From an uncultured Microbacterium sp. (GTDB lineage Bacteria > Actinomycetota > Actinomycetes > Actinomycetales > Microbacteriaceae): a stretch of 64,000 nucleotides of DNA. The stretch lies in contig CAJYHN010000002.1 of NCBI GenBank assembly GCA_913774665.1, forward strand, positions 620,001 to 684,000, written 5' to 3'. Under the pieces are notes generated by a model, which was not told the DNA's origin, searched no databases, and saw only the letters and a list, made by a program, of their open reading frames with translations. The translations under genes were made by a program, and so were the position numbers. Position 1 is the first letter of the stretch; every line of letters starts with the position of its first letter. Below, piece after piece: positions 44,926 to 53,019 of the stretch.

Positions 44926-45642
44926 TCAGGCGGCGAGCCCCATGGCATCCATTCGGCGTGCGTGTGCACCCATCAGCTCGCTGAATACGGGCTCGACCTT
45001 GGCCTCTTCGTCGCGATCGAGGTGACCGTGGCGCAGCGCGGCGCGCGCGACCAGCAGGGTGTCACCGACGAGTCGGCGACCCCACAGCGCGAGCAGCCAG
45101 CGCCACTCCTCGTCGCTCTCGATCGTCGCGCCCAGGATGTCGACGATCGCCTGGCGGTCGTCGTCGGCCTGCAAAATGCGCGCGACCCGCCGGCCGGTGT
45201 CGCCGTAGCTCGACGAGAGCGCGAGGTAGAAATCGTCGAGGAGCCCCGCGGTGATGTGCACCGTGAGCATCGTCTCCTGCGGGCGCACGCCGTGCGTGTT
45301 GCGGCGGAAGGCGTCGAGCGATTCGCGGAACGGCAGCATGAGCTGCGTCGGATCGGCCCCGCGCTCGCGGATGAGCGCGACGAGCTCCTGGTGCTTGATC
45401 AGCGCCGCCCCCGCCGCGCGCGACAGCGACTCCTTCTCGGCGAGCTCGGGCGTCAGGGCGATCAGTTCGCTGAGCGTCTCGAAGAAACCGAGCTGCAGAT
45501 AGGCGGCCTGGCCCAGGAAAGTCTCGACCTCGGGGGCGAGCTCCGCGAAGTCGACCCGCATGGCCTCGCCGAGGTCGCCACGCGAGCGCAACTGCAACGT
45601 GCGGCCCACCGGGCGCTGACGACGACGGAACCACTCGAACAC
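44926..45642 (-). CDS. Ferritin-like fold protein
   Basis: A 238-residue all-helical protein with the four-helix ferritin-like arrangement: QAAYLQLGFFETLSELI, ALIKHQELVALI, then two later helices around SDEEWRWLLALWGRR. It corresponds to the hypothetical gene next to rhlE in mycobacteria (Rv3210c). Glu and His residues that could bind a di-metal centre are present but no canonical set is assured. The GTG at 45642 (VFEWFRR) is favoured by TAGGCT 7 nt upstream. It is divergent from the RNA helicase gene. Confidence 0.82.
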   Translation of the reverse strand: MFEWFRRRQRPVGRTLQLRSRGDLGEAMRVDFAELAPEVETFLGQAAYLQLGFFETLSELIALTPELAEKESLSRAAGAALIKHQELVALIRERGADPTQLMLPFRESLDAFRRNTHGVRPQETMLTVHITAGLLDDFYLALSSSYGDTGRRVARILQADDDRQAIVDILGATIESDEEWRWLLALWGRRLVGDTLLVARAALRHGHLDRDEEAKVEPVFSELMGAHARRMDAMGLAA

Positions 45643-45649
45643 AGACCAC

Positions 45650-45655
45650 AGCCTA
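45650..45655 (-). promoter_or_regulatory. Candidate -10 (TAGGCT), leaderless geometry
   Basis: TAGGCT is followed by 7 nt and the GTG of the ferritin-like gene. Confidence 0.5.
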
Positions 45656-45684
45656 GGCGTCGGGGGCCCGCGAGACACGCCGGG

Positions 45685-45690
45685 TAGAGT
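45685..45690 (+). promoter_or_regulatory. Candidate -10 (TAGAGT) of the RNA helicase gene
   Basis: TAGAGT predicts a start near 45697 and a GC-rich leader of about 95 nt before the ATG at 45792. Long leaders are common for cold-induced RNA helicases. The promoter is back-to-back with that of the ferritin-like gene. Confidence 0.45.
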
Positions 45691-45791
45691 GGAACAGCCC
45701 CGGCGTCGGATCGGGGCCCCGCGCCTGTGGACGAGTGAGGCGTGGATACGACTCCCCCAGGCGGTCTCTCGCCGCCGGAACAGGCACGCTC

Positions 45792-47249
45792 ATGACCACA
45801 TTCGCCGAGCTCGGCATCGATCAGGACATCGTCGATGCCCTGGCCTCGAAGGGCATCGTCGATGCCTTCCCCATCCAGGAGCAGACGATCCCCCTCGGCC
45901 TCCCCGGCCAGGACATCATCGGTCAGGCCAAGACGGGTACCGGAAAGACCTTCGGCTTCGGCATCCCCGTCGTCCAGCGTCTCGGTCTGAACCCCGAGCC
46001 GGGCGTCAAGGCGCTCATCGTCGTCCCGACGCGCGAGCTCGCGGTGCAGGTCTACGAAGACATGGACATGCTGACCTCGAACCGCCCCACCAGCGTCGTC
46101 GCCATCTACGGCGGCAAGGCGTACGAGGGCCAGATCGATCAGCTCAAGGCCGGCGCGCAGATCGTCGTCGGCACCCCCGGTCGCCTCATCGACCTCGCCA
46201 ACCAGCGCCTGCTCGACCTGTCGCACGCGACCGAGGTCGTGCTCGACGAGGCCGACAAGATGCTCGACCTCGGCTTCCTCGCCGACATCGAGAAGATCTT
46301 CTCCAAGGTCCCCGCGGTGCGTCACACGCAGCTGTTCTCGGCGACCATGCCCGGCCCGATCGTCGCGCTGGCCCGCCGCTTCATGTCGAACCCCATCCAC
46401 ATGCGCGCCAACGACCCCGACGAGGGCCTCACGCAGGCGAACATCAAGCACCTCGTCTACCGCGCGCACTCGCTCGACAAGGACGAGGTCATCGCCCGCA
46501 TCCTGCAGGCCGAGGGTCGCGAGAAGGCCGTCATCTTCACCCGCACCAAGCGCGCCGCTCAGAAGCTGGTCGACGAGCTCGGCGACCGCGGCTTCAACGC
46601 CGCCGCGGTGCACGGCGACATGAGCCAGGAAGCGCGCGAGCGATCGATGGCCGCGTTCAAGGCCGGCAAGAAGGACGTCCTGATCGCCACCGACGTCGCC
46701 GCCCGCGGCATCGACGTCAACGACGTCACCCACGTGATCAACCACACGATCCCCGACGACGAGAAGACCTACCTGCACCGCGCGGGTCGCACCGGTCGCG
46801 CCGGTCGCACGGGTATCGCGGTGACCTTCGTCGACTGGGACGACGTGCACAAATGGGCGCTCATCAACCGCGCCCTCGAGTTCGGCCAGCCCGAGCCCAC
46901 CGAGACCTACTCGTCGAGCCCGCACCTCTACACCGACCTGAACATCGCCGAGGGCACGAAGGGTCGCCTCGTGACGGCTCCGAAGGCCGTCGCGCCGAAG
47001 CAGGTCGAGAAGAAGAGCGAGGGCCAGGATGCCGAGAGCACCCGCGGCCCGCGTCGTCGCCGTCGCGGTGGATCGTCGTCGGCCGAGGGCGCCGCTCCCG
47101 CCAATGACGGCGCTCCCCGCGGAGAGGGCGGCGCCGGCACGCACGACGGCGCCGGCAAGGAGCACCACGACGGCAACGCGGCCCCGCGCCGTCGCCGTCG
47201 TCGCCGCAGCGGCGGCAGCTCGGGAACGCCGTCCGCTCCCGTGGCCTGA
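45792..47249 (+). CDS. DEAD-box ATP-dependent RNA helicase (RhlE type)
   Basis: A 485-residue RNA helicase with the Q-motif FPIQEQTIPL, motif I AKTGTGKT, PTRELA, DEAD (LDEADKMLDLG), SAT, RGIDV and HRAGRTGR. The last 100 residues are a basic, Gly/Arg-rich RNA-binding tail (RRRRGG, RRRRRRSGG). It matches RhlE (Rv3211) in family and neighbourhood, with a role in RNA remodelling or ribosome assembly. I chose the ATG at 45792; the longer frame adds residues atypical of the family. Confidence 0.95.
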   Translation: MTTFAELGIDQDIVDALASKGIVDAFPIQEQTIPLGLPGQDIIGQAKTGTGKTFGFGIPVVQRLGLNPEPGVKALIVVPTRELAVQVYEDMDMLTSNRPTSVVAIYGGKAYEGQIDQLKAGAQIVVGTPGRLIDLANQRLLDLSHATEVVLDEADKMLDLGFLADIEKIFSKVPAVRHTQLFSATMPGPIVALARRFMSNPIHMRANDPDEGLTQANIKHLVYRAHSLDKDEVIARILQAEGREKAVIFTRTKRAAQKLVDELGDRGFNAAAVHGDMSQEARERSMAAFKAGKKDVLIATDVAARGIDVNDVTHVINHTIPDDEKTYLHRAGRTGRAGRTGIAVTFVDWDDVHKWALINRALEFGQPEPTETYSSSPHLYTDLNIAEGTKGRLVTAPKAVAPKQVEKKSEGQDAESTRGPRRRRRGGSSSAEGAAPANDGAPRGEGGAGTHDGAGKEHHDGNAAPRRRRRRRSGGSSGTPSAPVA

Positions 47250-47264
47250 CACGCGAACGCCGAC

Positions 47265-47302
47265 AACGGCGCCGATCCCCTTCGCGGGGGTCGGCGCCGT
47301 TT
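47265..47302 (+). terminator. Terminator of the RNA helicase gene
   Basis: A 16-bp stem beginning AACGGCGCCGA with one G-U pair and a TTCGC loop, ending in CCGTTT, 15 bp after the stop. Confidence 0.85.
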
Positions 47303-47361
47303 CGCGTGGCGCCGGGGTGCCGGCATCCGGAATCTCCCGTCGTGGCGGCCCTCGCCTTCGC

Positions 47362-47426
47362 GATAAACGCTCCCTGCACCCAGAAACGCTGTCAGACAGC
47401 GTTTTTCACTACACCGGGCGTTTATC
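47362..47426. repeat. 65-nt nested palindrome (element E2)
   Basis: Outer arms GATAAACGC (47362-47370) and GCGTTTATC (47418-47426) are perfect complements. Inside, AAACGCTGTC-A-GACAGCGTTT (47384-47404) is a perfect 10-bp hairpin. It lies between the convergent RNA helicase and PHP genes; the 25 bases ending at GGGAAGG downstream are repeated at E3. Confidence 0.9.
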
Positions 47427-47521
47427 ACCGCGGGAAGGTGCGCGTCCCGCGCCCCACCCGCCGCGCCCGCCCCACACACCGCGTCCCCGTCCGTCTCGCG
47501 CACCGTGCCCACCGCCCGCGC

Positions 47522-47586
47522 GATAAACGCCCCCCGCAGTCAGAAACGCGGGCGCACAGCGTTTCTCACTAGACCGGGCGTTTATC
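47522..47586. repeat. 65-nt nested palindrome (element E3)
   Basis: A second copy of E2, exactly 160 bp away, with the same GATAAACGC/GCGTTTATC outer arms and inner AGAAACGC/GCGTTTCT arms (47542-47549 and 47559-47566). The two copies share CGCGATAAACGC on the left and an identical run of about 25 bp on the right; the interior has diverged while keeping pairing. Confidence 0.9.
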
Positions 47587-47628
47587 ACCGCGGGAAGGCG
47601 CCCGCCCGCCCGACCACCGCGCAGCGTC

Positions 47629-48489
47629 CTACGGGAAGACCGGCGCCGTCCCGCGGCCCTGCGCGAAGATCCGCGCGACCATGTCGTCGGCCGTGGTGTT
47701 CTCGCCCGGCAGGTTGGGCTTGCCGAGGCCGTGGTAGTCGCTCGAACCGGTGACGATCAGGTCGCGCTCGGCGGCGAGGTCGGCGAGCAGGGCCGTGGGT
47801 TCGGGGAGGTTCTCGCGGTGAGCGAGCTCGAAGCCCGCCAGGCCCGCCTCGAGCATGGCCTGGAGTACCCCGTCCGGCAGGAGCGACCGCCCCGCGGGAT
47901 GAGCGATGATCGGCACGCCGCCCGCGCCCACCACGAGTTCGACGGCCGTGACGGGATCGGGGGCGTACAGCGCCACGTAGTAGTCGCCGGAGGGGTGCAG
48001 GATGCCGGCGAACGCCTCGGTGCGATCCGCCACGATGCCGCGAGCCACCAGCGCGTCGGCGATATGCGGGCGGCCCACGGTCGCTCCGTCGGTGGTCTGG
48101 GCGACGATGTCGTCCCAGGCGATGTCGTAGTCATGAGAGATGCGCTCGGCCATGATCTGCGCGCGATCAAGTCGCGACGAACGGATCCGGTCGGTCATCG
48201 CCCGCAGTGCCGCATCGTCGGGATCGATGAGGTACGCCAGCACGTGGACGCTGCGCCACCGGTGGCGCGCCGACAGTTCCATGCCGGGCACGAACGTCAT
48301 CCCCAGCGAGGTGGCCGCCTCGGCTGCCTCGGCCCAGCCCGACGTGGTGTCGTGGTCGGTGAGGGCCGCGGTGTGCAGACCGTGTCGGTGAGCGGCGGCC
48401 ATCACCTGAGCGGGAGGCTCGGTGCCGTCCGAGTGCGAGGAGTGCAGGTGAAGGTCGCTGGGCCCCTCGAATCGACGTTCACGCTGCAC
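47629..48489 (-). CDS. PHP-domain phosphoesterase
   Basis: A 286-residue metal-dependent phosphoesterase of the PHP family, related to 5'-3' oligoribonuclease/3',5'-nucleoside bisphosphate phosphatase. Metal ligands are in DLHLHSSHSDG, LTDHDTTSG, PGMELSA, IAHPAGR and GSSDYHG. The GTG at 48489 (VQRERRFEG) is supported by TACGCT exactly 6 nt upstream; the longer frame overlaps the divergent promoter. The substrate is not established. Confidence 0.9.
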   Translation of the reverse strand: MQRERRFEGPSDLHLHSSHSDGTEPPAQVMAAAHRHGLHTAALTDHDTTSGWAEAAEAATSLGMTFVPGMELSARHRWRSVHVLAYLIDPDDAALRAMTDRIRSSRLDRAQIMAERISHDYDIAWDDIVAQTTDGATVGRPHIADALVARGIVADRTEAFAGILHPSGDYYVALYAPDPVTAVELVVGAGGVPIIAHPAGRSLLPDGVLQAMLEAGLAGFELAHRENLPEPTALLADLAAERDLIVTGSSDYHGLGKPNLPGENTTADDMVARIFAQGRGTAPVFP

Positions 48490-48495
48490 CCGTCG

Positions 48496-48501
48496 AGCGT
48501 A
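48496..48501 (-). promoter_or_regulatory. Candidate -10 (TACGCT), leaderless geometry
   Basis: TACGCT, 6 nt (CGACGG), then the GTG of the PHP gene. The same hexamer precedes the MgtE-N/CBS gene at 55500. Confidence 0.55.
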
Positions 48502-48562
48502 GCGCGCCGCTTCACAGGGGCAGCGCCCACCCGGCATCCGAGGATCTCCCAGACGGCTCCCC

Positions 48563-48568
48563 TAGGGT
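48563..48568 (+). promoter_or_regulatory. Candidate -10 (TAGGGT), leaderless geometry
   Basis: TAGGGT is followed by 7 nt and the GTG of the EEP-family gene. It is divergent from the PHP promoter 60 bp away. Confidence 0.5.
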
Positions 48569-48575
48569 CGGGTGC

Positions 48576-49607
48576 GTGCGTCGTCTGGTCGGTCTCCTCG
48601 TCGCGCTCGCCTTCGCGGCGGGCGCCGCAGTGCTGACGTGGCCCTCCGCATTCGGGGTCGAACGCACCTTCCCCCTGGCCCAGGTCATCTCGTTCCGTGC
48701 TCCCCTGGCGGCCGCCTTCGTCCTCGCGACACTGCTCATGCTGCTGTTCGCGCTGATTCGTCCCGTCCGCGCTCTGGCCCTCGTCCTGGCGTTCGTGTTC
48801 GCCCTCGCGGGCGGTGTCAACGTCTCGATGCTGGCACAGCGCGGCCTCGGCTCCGAGGACATGCCGGTCAAGACCGCGTCGAGCCTGCGCATCATGACGT
48901 GGAACACCGCGGGCTCGGCCACCTCGGCCGAGTCGATCGCGCAGTTCGCCGTGGGCATGCAGGCCGATGTCGTGACCCTGCCCGAGACCACGATCGAGAC
49001 GGGGGCCCAGGTCGCCGAGCTCATGCGCGACATGGGCCAGCCGATGTGGGCGCACCACGCCGAGTACGGCGAGTACGGCATCACGGGATGGGATGCCACC
49101 TCGACGACCGTGCTCATCAAACCCGAGCTGGGCGAGTACTCCGTCATCGAGTCGTCGCTCGACGGATCGAGCAACACCTCGACCGTGCCGAGCGCCGTCG
49201 CGATGCCCGTCTCGGGCGACGGTCCGATCATCGTCGCCGCGCACGCCGTCGCCCCGCGCGAGGAGTACATGACGCAGTGGCGGAGCGACCTGCAGTGGCT
49301 GGCCGATCAGTGCGCGACCGACAACGTCATCCTCGCGGGCGACTTCAACGCGACGCTCGATCACATGACCGGCATGGGAGTCGAGGGCGGCACCCTCGGC
49401 CGGTGCCACGATGCGGCGTCCGAGAGCGGCAACGGCGGCGTGGGCACGTGGCCGACCGATGCCCCGGCCCTGCTCGGCGCGCCCATCGACCACGTCATGG
49501 CCACGCCCGACTGGACGGTCTCGGCGTCCGTCGTGATGCGGTCGCTCGACGGCTCGGGAAGCGACCACCGCCCCATCGTCGTGCAGCTCGAGCGCACCGG
49601 CGGCTGA
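48576..49607 (+). CDS. Membrane-anchored endonuclease/exonuclease/phosphatase-family protein
   Basis: A 343-residue protein with three N-terminal membrane helices (about 3-23, 37-60 and 63-82), then an EEP hydrolase domain: RIMTWNTAG (Asn), LPETT (Glu), AAHAVAP, LAGDFNAT and GSDHRPIVV (catalytic His). The active site would face outside the membrane. Substrates could be extracellular DNA, phospholipid or another phosphodiester; none is assigned. Confidence 0.88.
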   Translation: MRRLVGLLVALAFAAGAAVLTWPSAFGVERTFPLAQVISFRAPLAAAFVLATLLMLLFALIRPVRALALVLAFVFALAGGVNVSMLAQRGLGSEDMPVKTASSLRIMTWNTAGSATSAESIAQFAVGMQADVVTLPETTIETGAQVAELMRDMGQPMWAHHAEYGEYGITGWDATSTTVLIKPELGEYSVIESSLDGSSNTSTVPSAVAMPVSGDGPIIVAAHAVAPREEYMTQWRSDLQWLADQCATDNVILAGDFNATLDHMTGMGVEGGTLGRCHDAASESGNGGVGTWPTDAPALLGAPIDHVMATPDWTVSASVVMRSLDGSGSDHRPIVVQLERTGG

Positions 49608-49731
49608 CCTCCCCTCCTGCCGCGCGCGGAGGAAAGGCACAGGATGCCGATCCCCGGCGCCCCGTCGATGAGGGGCGCCCCGCCGTGCCCGCGGTCGTGC
49701 GCGCGACGCCCGACGGTGCGAGACTGGAACG

Positions 49732-51165
49732 ATGGACGCCCCCTCCACCAGCGACACGACCGCGACGACCGCCGAGCCCCAGGCCGAGACGACCGAACTC
49801 GACGCCCCCAGCAACAGGAAGGCCCCGTTCCCGCGCGGCTTCCTCGACACGATCTCGACCGGCTGGGCCGAACATCCCGCTGCCCTCCCCCAGCCGCGCG
49901 AGCAGGCAGCCTGGGCCGCGCGTCGCCGAGCCCGCGTCTCGGAGGCCTTCCCCGGGCAGCGCGTCGTGGTCCCCGCCGGGGGCCTCAAGCAGCGCAGCAA
50001 CGACACCGACTACCCGTTCCGCGCGCACTCCGCCTTCGCCCACCTCACCGGGTGGGGCAGCGACGCCGAGCCCGACGCCGTCCTCGTCTTCGAGCCGCGC
50101 GACCAGGGTCACGAAGCCGTGCTGTACTTCCGTGAGCGAGCCGACCGTACGACGGCGGAGTTCTACTCGGATGCCACCGTCGGCGAGTTCTGGATCGGCC
50201 CCCGCCCCGCCCTCGACGGCGTGGCCGCCGACCTGGCCCTGGCCACGGCCCATCTCGCGGACTTCCAGGCGGGCGACGACGACCGCACCGTGGGCGAGGA
50301 CGAAGAGGTCACGCGTTTCGTCTCCGAGCTGCGCCTGGTCAAGGACGAGTACGAGCTCGCCGAACTGGCCCTCGCCGTCGAGGTCACCGGCCGCGGCTTC
50401 GACGACATCGTCGCCGAACTCCCCCGCATCATCGAGCACCCCCGCGGCGAGCGGGTCGTGGAGGGCGTCTTCCACCAGCGCGCCCGCTCCGACGGCAACA
50501 GCGTCGGCTACGACACCATCGCCGCCTCGGGCCCCCACGCGTGCTATCTGCACTGGACCCGCAACGACGGGGCCGTGAAGCCGGGCGATCTCATCCTCGT
50601 CGACGCCGGCGTCGAGGTCGACAGCCTCTACACGGCCGACATCACGCGCACGCTGCCGGTCTCGGGCACCTTCACCGACATCCAGCGCCGCATCTACGAG
50701 ACGGTCCGCGAGGCCGCCGACGCCTCGTTCGCCGCGGCGAAGGTCGGCGTGCCGTTCCGCCGCCTGCACGAGGCCGCGATGGAGGTCATCGCGGCGCGCG
50801 TCGCCGAGTGGGGCCTGCTCCCGGTGACCGCCGAAGAGGCGCTCCACGCCGACAACGGCGGTCAGCACCGCCGCTACATGGTGCACGGGACGAGCCACCA
50901 CCTCGGCATCGACGTGCACGACTGCGCGCAGGCGCGTCGCGACATGTACTACGACGGTCTGCTCGAGCCCGGCATGGCCTTCACGATCGAGCCCGGCCTG
51001 TACTTCCAGATCGACGACCTCACCGTTCCCGAGGAGTACCGCGGCATCGGCGCGCGCATCGAGGACGACATCGTCATGACGGCCGACGGCCCGGTCAACC
51101 TGTCGGCGGGCATCCCCCGCACGGCGGACGAGGTCGAGGAGTGGATCGCCCGGCTGTCGCGATGA
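49732..51165 (+). CDS. Xaa-Pro aminopeptidase (aminopeptidase P)
   Basis: A 477-residue M24B metallopeptidase releasing N-terminal residues before proline. The creatinase-type N-domain is followed by the catalytic pita-bread fold with ligands in LVDAGVEVDSLYTADITRT, GTSHHLGIDVHD, TIEPGLYF and GARIEDDI. The ATG start lacks a ribosome-binding site; GAGACT lies 6 nt upstream, an imperfect leaderless -10. It is coupled to the gamma-glutamyltransferase gene by ATGA. Confidence 0.94.
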   Translation: MDAPSTSDTTATTAEPQAETTELDAPSNRKAPFPRGFLDTISTGWAEHPAALPQPREQAAWAARRRARVSEAFPGQRVVVPAGGLKQRSNDTDYPFRAHSAFAHLTGWGSDAEPDAVLVFEPRDQGHEAVLYFRERADRTTAEFYSDATVGEFWIGPRPALDGVAADLALATAHLADFQAGDDDRTVGEDEEVTRFVSELRLVKDEYELAELALAVEVTGRGFDDIVAELPRIIEHPRGERVVEGVFHQRARSDGNSVGYDTIAASGPHACYLHWTRNDGAVKPGDLILVDAGVEVDSLYTADITRTLPVSGTFTDIQRRIYETVREAADASFAAAKVGVPFRRLHEAAMEVIAARVAEWGLLPVTAEEALHADNGGQHRRYMVHGTSHHLGIDVHDCAQARRDMYYDGLLEPGMAFTIEPGLYFQIDDLTVPEEYRGIGARIEDDIVMTADGPVNLSAGIPRTADEVEEWIARLSR

Positions 51166-53015
51166 CGTTCACGCCGGCGGCATCGTTCACCACCCGGCCG
51201 ACCCTGCGGGGCACGTTCGGCATGTCGGCCTCGACGCACTGGACGGCGACCGCCACCGCGCAGTCCGTGCTCGAGCGCGGCGGCAACGCCTTCGACGCGG
51301 CGGTGGCGGCGGCGTTCGTGCTGCACGTCGTCGAGCCGCATCTGAACGGCCCCGGGGGCGACCTCGTCGCTCTCGTCCGGCCCGCGGGCGAGAAACGGCC
51401 GGTCGTGCTCATGGGCCAGGGCCCCGCCCCCGCTCGCGCGACGATCGAGCACTTCCACGACCGCGGGCTCGACCTCGTGCCCGGGGCGGGGGGCCTCGCC
51501 GCCGCGGTGCCGGGGGCAGTCGACGCGTGGCTGCTGCTGCTGCTGCGCGATCACGGCACCTGGGAGCTCCGTGAGGTGCTCGCGTACGCGATCGGCTACG
51601 CGCGCGACGGCCACCCGCTCGTCGCGGGGGCGGCGGCGACGATCGCCCGTGTTGCCGACCTGTTCCGCGACCACTGGCCGACGTCGGCAGAACGATGGAT
51701 GCCGGCGGGCACGCCACCCGCCGTCGACACTCTCGTGCGAAACCCGGCGTATGCCGACGTCCTCGACGGACTCGTGGCGGCGGGGGCGGGGGCCGAGAGG
51801 ACGCGGGGTACGCACGCGCAGGAGGACCGCGCGCACCGTGACAAGGCGGAGGCCGACCACGCGCGACGCGACGACCGCGTCGCCCGCATCGACGCCGCCC
51901 GCGAGCACTGGATGACCGCGGTGCTGCCCGAGGCCGCGGCCTTCATCGCGCAGCCGCACCGGCACGCCGATGGCGCCGATCACCCCGGCATCCTGGACGC
52001 CGAAGATCTGGCGGCCTGGCGCGCGTCATTCGAGCCCGCCGTGAGCGCGAACTTCCGCGGGTGGGACGTGTTCAAGGCCGGCACCTGGACCCAGGGACCC
52101 GCTCTGCTGCACACGCTGCGCCTGATCGAAGATGCCGCTGATCTCGACCCGTCGTCGGTCGAGGGGGCGCACCTGCTGCTCGAGGCGCAGAAGCTCTCGT
52201 ACGCCGACCGCGACGCGTGGTTCGGCGACGCGGGCGGGGCTGTCGACATCGACTCCCTGCTCGCCGACGACTACGTCGCCGCCCGGCGGGCGCTGATCGG
52301 GCCCGAGGCCTCGGCCGAGTGGCATCCGGGATTCCCGGAGGGCCGCGACCCGGCGCTGCCGCCGCTGCGCACCGACCACGCGAGCACCGACGGCTCGACC
52401 GGAGAGCCCACGGTCGACCGATCGGGACAGACCCGCGGCGACACGTGCCACCTCGACGTGATCGATCGCTGGGGCAACGTCATCTCGGCGACCCCGTCGG
52501 GTGGCTGGCTGCAGTCGTCACCGACCGTCCCGTCGCTGGGGTTCTGCCTGGGCACGCGGCTGCAGGCGACGTGGCTGGTGCCGGGACACCCGGCGTCGCT
52601 CACTCCCGGCAAGCGACCCCGGACGACGCTCACCCCGACCCTGGTGTCGCGCGGCGACGAGGTCATCGCGATCGGCTCCCCCGGCGGCGACCAGCAGGAT
52701 CAGTGGCAGCTGACCGTGCTGCTGCGCATGCTCGTCGGCGGCTACAGCGCGCAGCAGGCGATCGATGCACCGAACCTCAACATCACCGCCCTCATCGACT
52801 CGTTCTGGCCCCGCACGTGGGTGCCCGCGGGCGTCGCCGTCGAAGACCGCATCGGCGACGAGGTCATCGCCGCACTGGAGCAGCGCGGGCATCGGGTGCG
52901 CCGCGCGGGCGACTGGGCTCTCGGCCGCGTCACCGCCGTGGGGCGCGGAGCCGACGGCGTGCTGTGGGCCGCGGCGAACGCCCGCGGATCCCAGGGCTAC
53001 GCGGCGGGGCGCTGA
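51162..53015 (+). CDS. Gamma-glutamyltransferase family protein
   Basis: A 617-residue Ntn-hydrolase. The predicted nucleophile Thr is in GDTCHLDVIDRWGN, where most GGTs read TTH, so Cys replaces the second Thr. IGSPGGDQQDQW matches the GSPGG oxyanion loop. There is no signal peptide, suggesting cytoplasmic action, perhaps as a gamma-glutamyl-peptide or cephalosporin acylase-like hydrolase. A charged insertion (about residues 210-245) is unusual. With aminopeptidase P it suggests peptide or glutathione-analogue turnover. Its last codons and stop are duplicated in the repeat array downstream. Confidence 0.88.
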   Translation: MTFTPAASFTTRPTLRGTFGMSASTHWTATATAQSVLERGGNAFDAAVAAAFVLHVVEPHLNGPGGDLVALVRPAGEKRPVVLMGQGPAPARATIEHFHDRGLDLVPGAGGLAAAVPGAVDAWLLLLLRDHGTWELREVLAYAIGYARDGHPLVAGAAATIARVADLFRDHWPTSAERWMPAGTPPAVDTLVRNPAYADVLDGLVAAGAGAERTRGTHAQEDRAHRDKAEADHARRDDRVARIDAAREHWMTAVLPEAAAFIAQPHRHADGADHPGILDAEDLAAWRASFEPAVSANFRGWDVFKAGTWTQGPALLHTLRLIEDAADLDPSSVEGAHLLLEAQKLSYADRDAWFGDAGGAVDIDSLLADDYVAARRALIGPEASAEWHPGFPEGRDPALPPLRTDHASTDGSTGEPTVDRSGQTRGDTCHLDVIDRWGNVISATPSGGWLQSSPTVPSLGFCLGTRLQATWLVPGHPASLTPGKRPRTTLTPTLVSRGDEVIAIGSPGGDQQDQWQLTVLLRMLVGGYSAQQAIDAPNLNITALIDSFWPRTWVPAGVAVEDRIGDEVIAALEQRGHRVRRAGDWALGRVTAVGRGADGVLWAAANARGSQGYAAGR

Positions 53016-53019
53016 CGCG

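Noticed and set aside
47306-47572. Small open frames running through elements E2 and E3
   Set aside because: The encoded peptides consist of the palindrome arms and low-complexity Arg/Pro sequence, and no ribosome-binding site is present.
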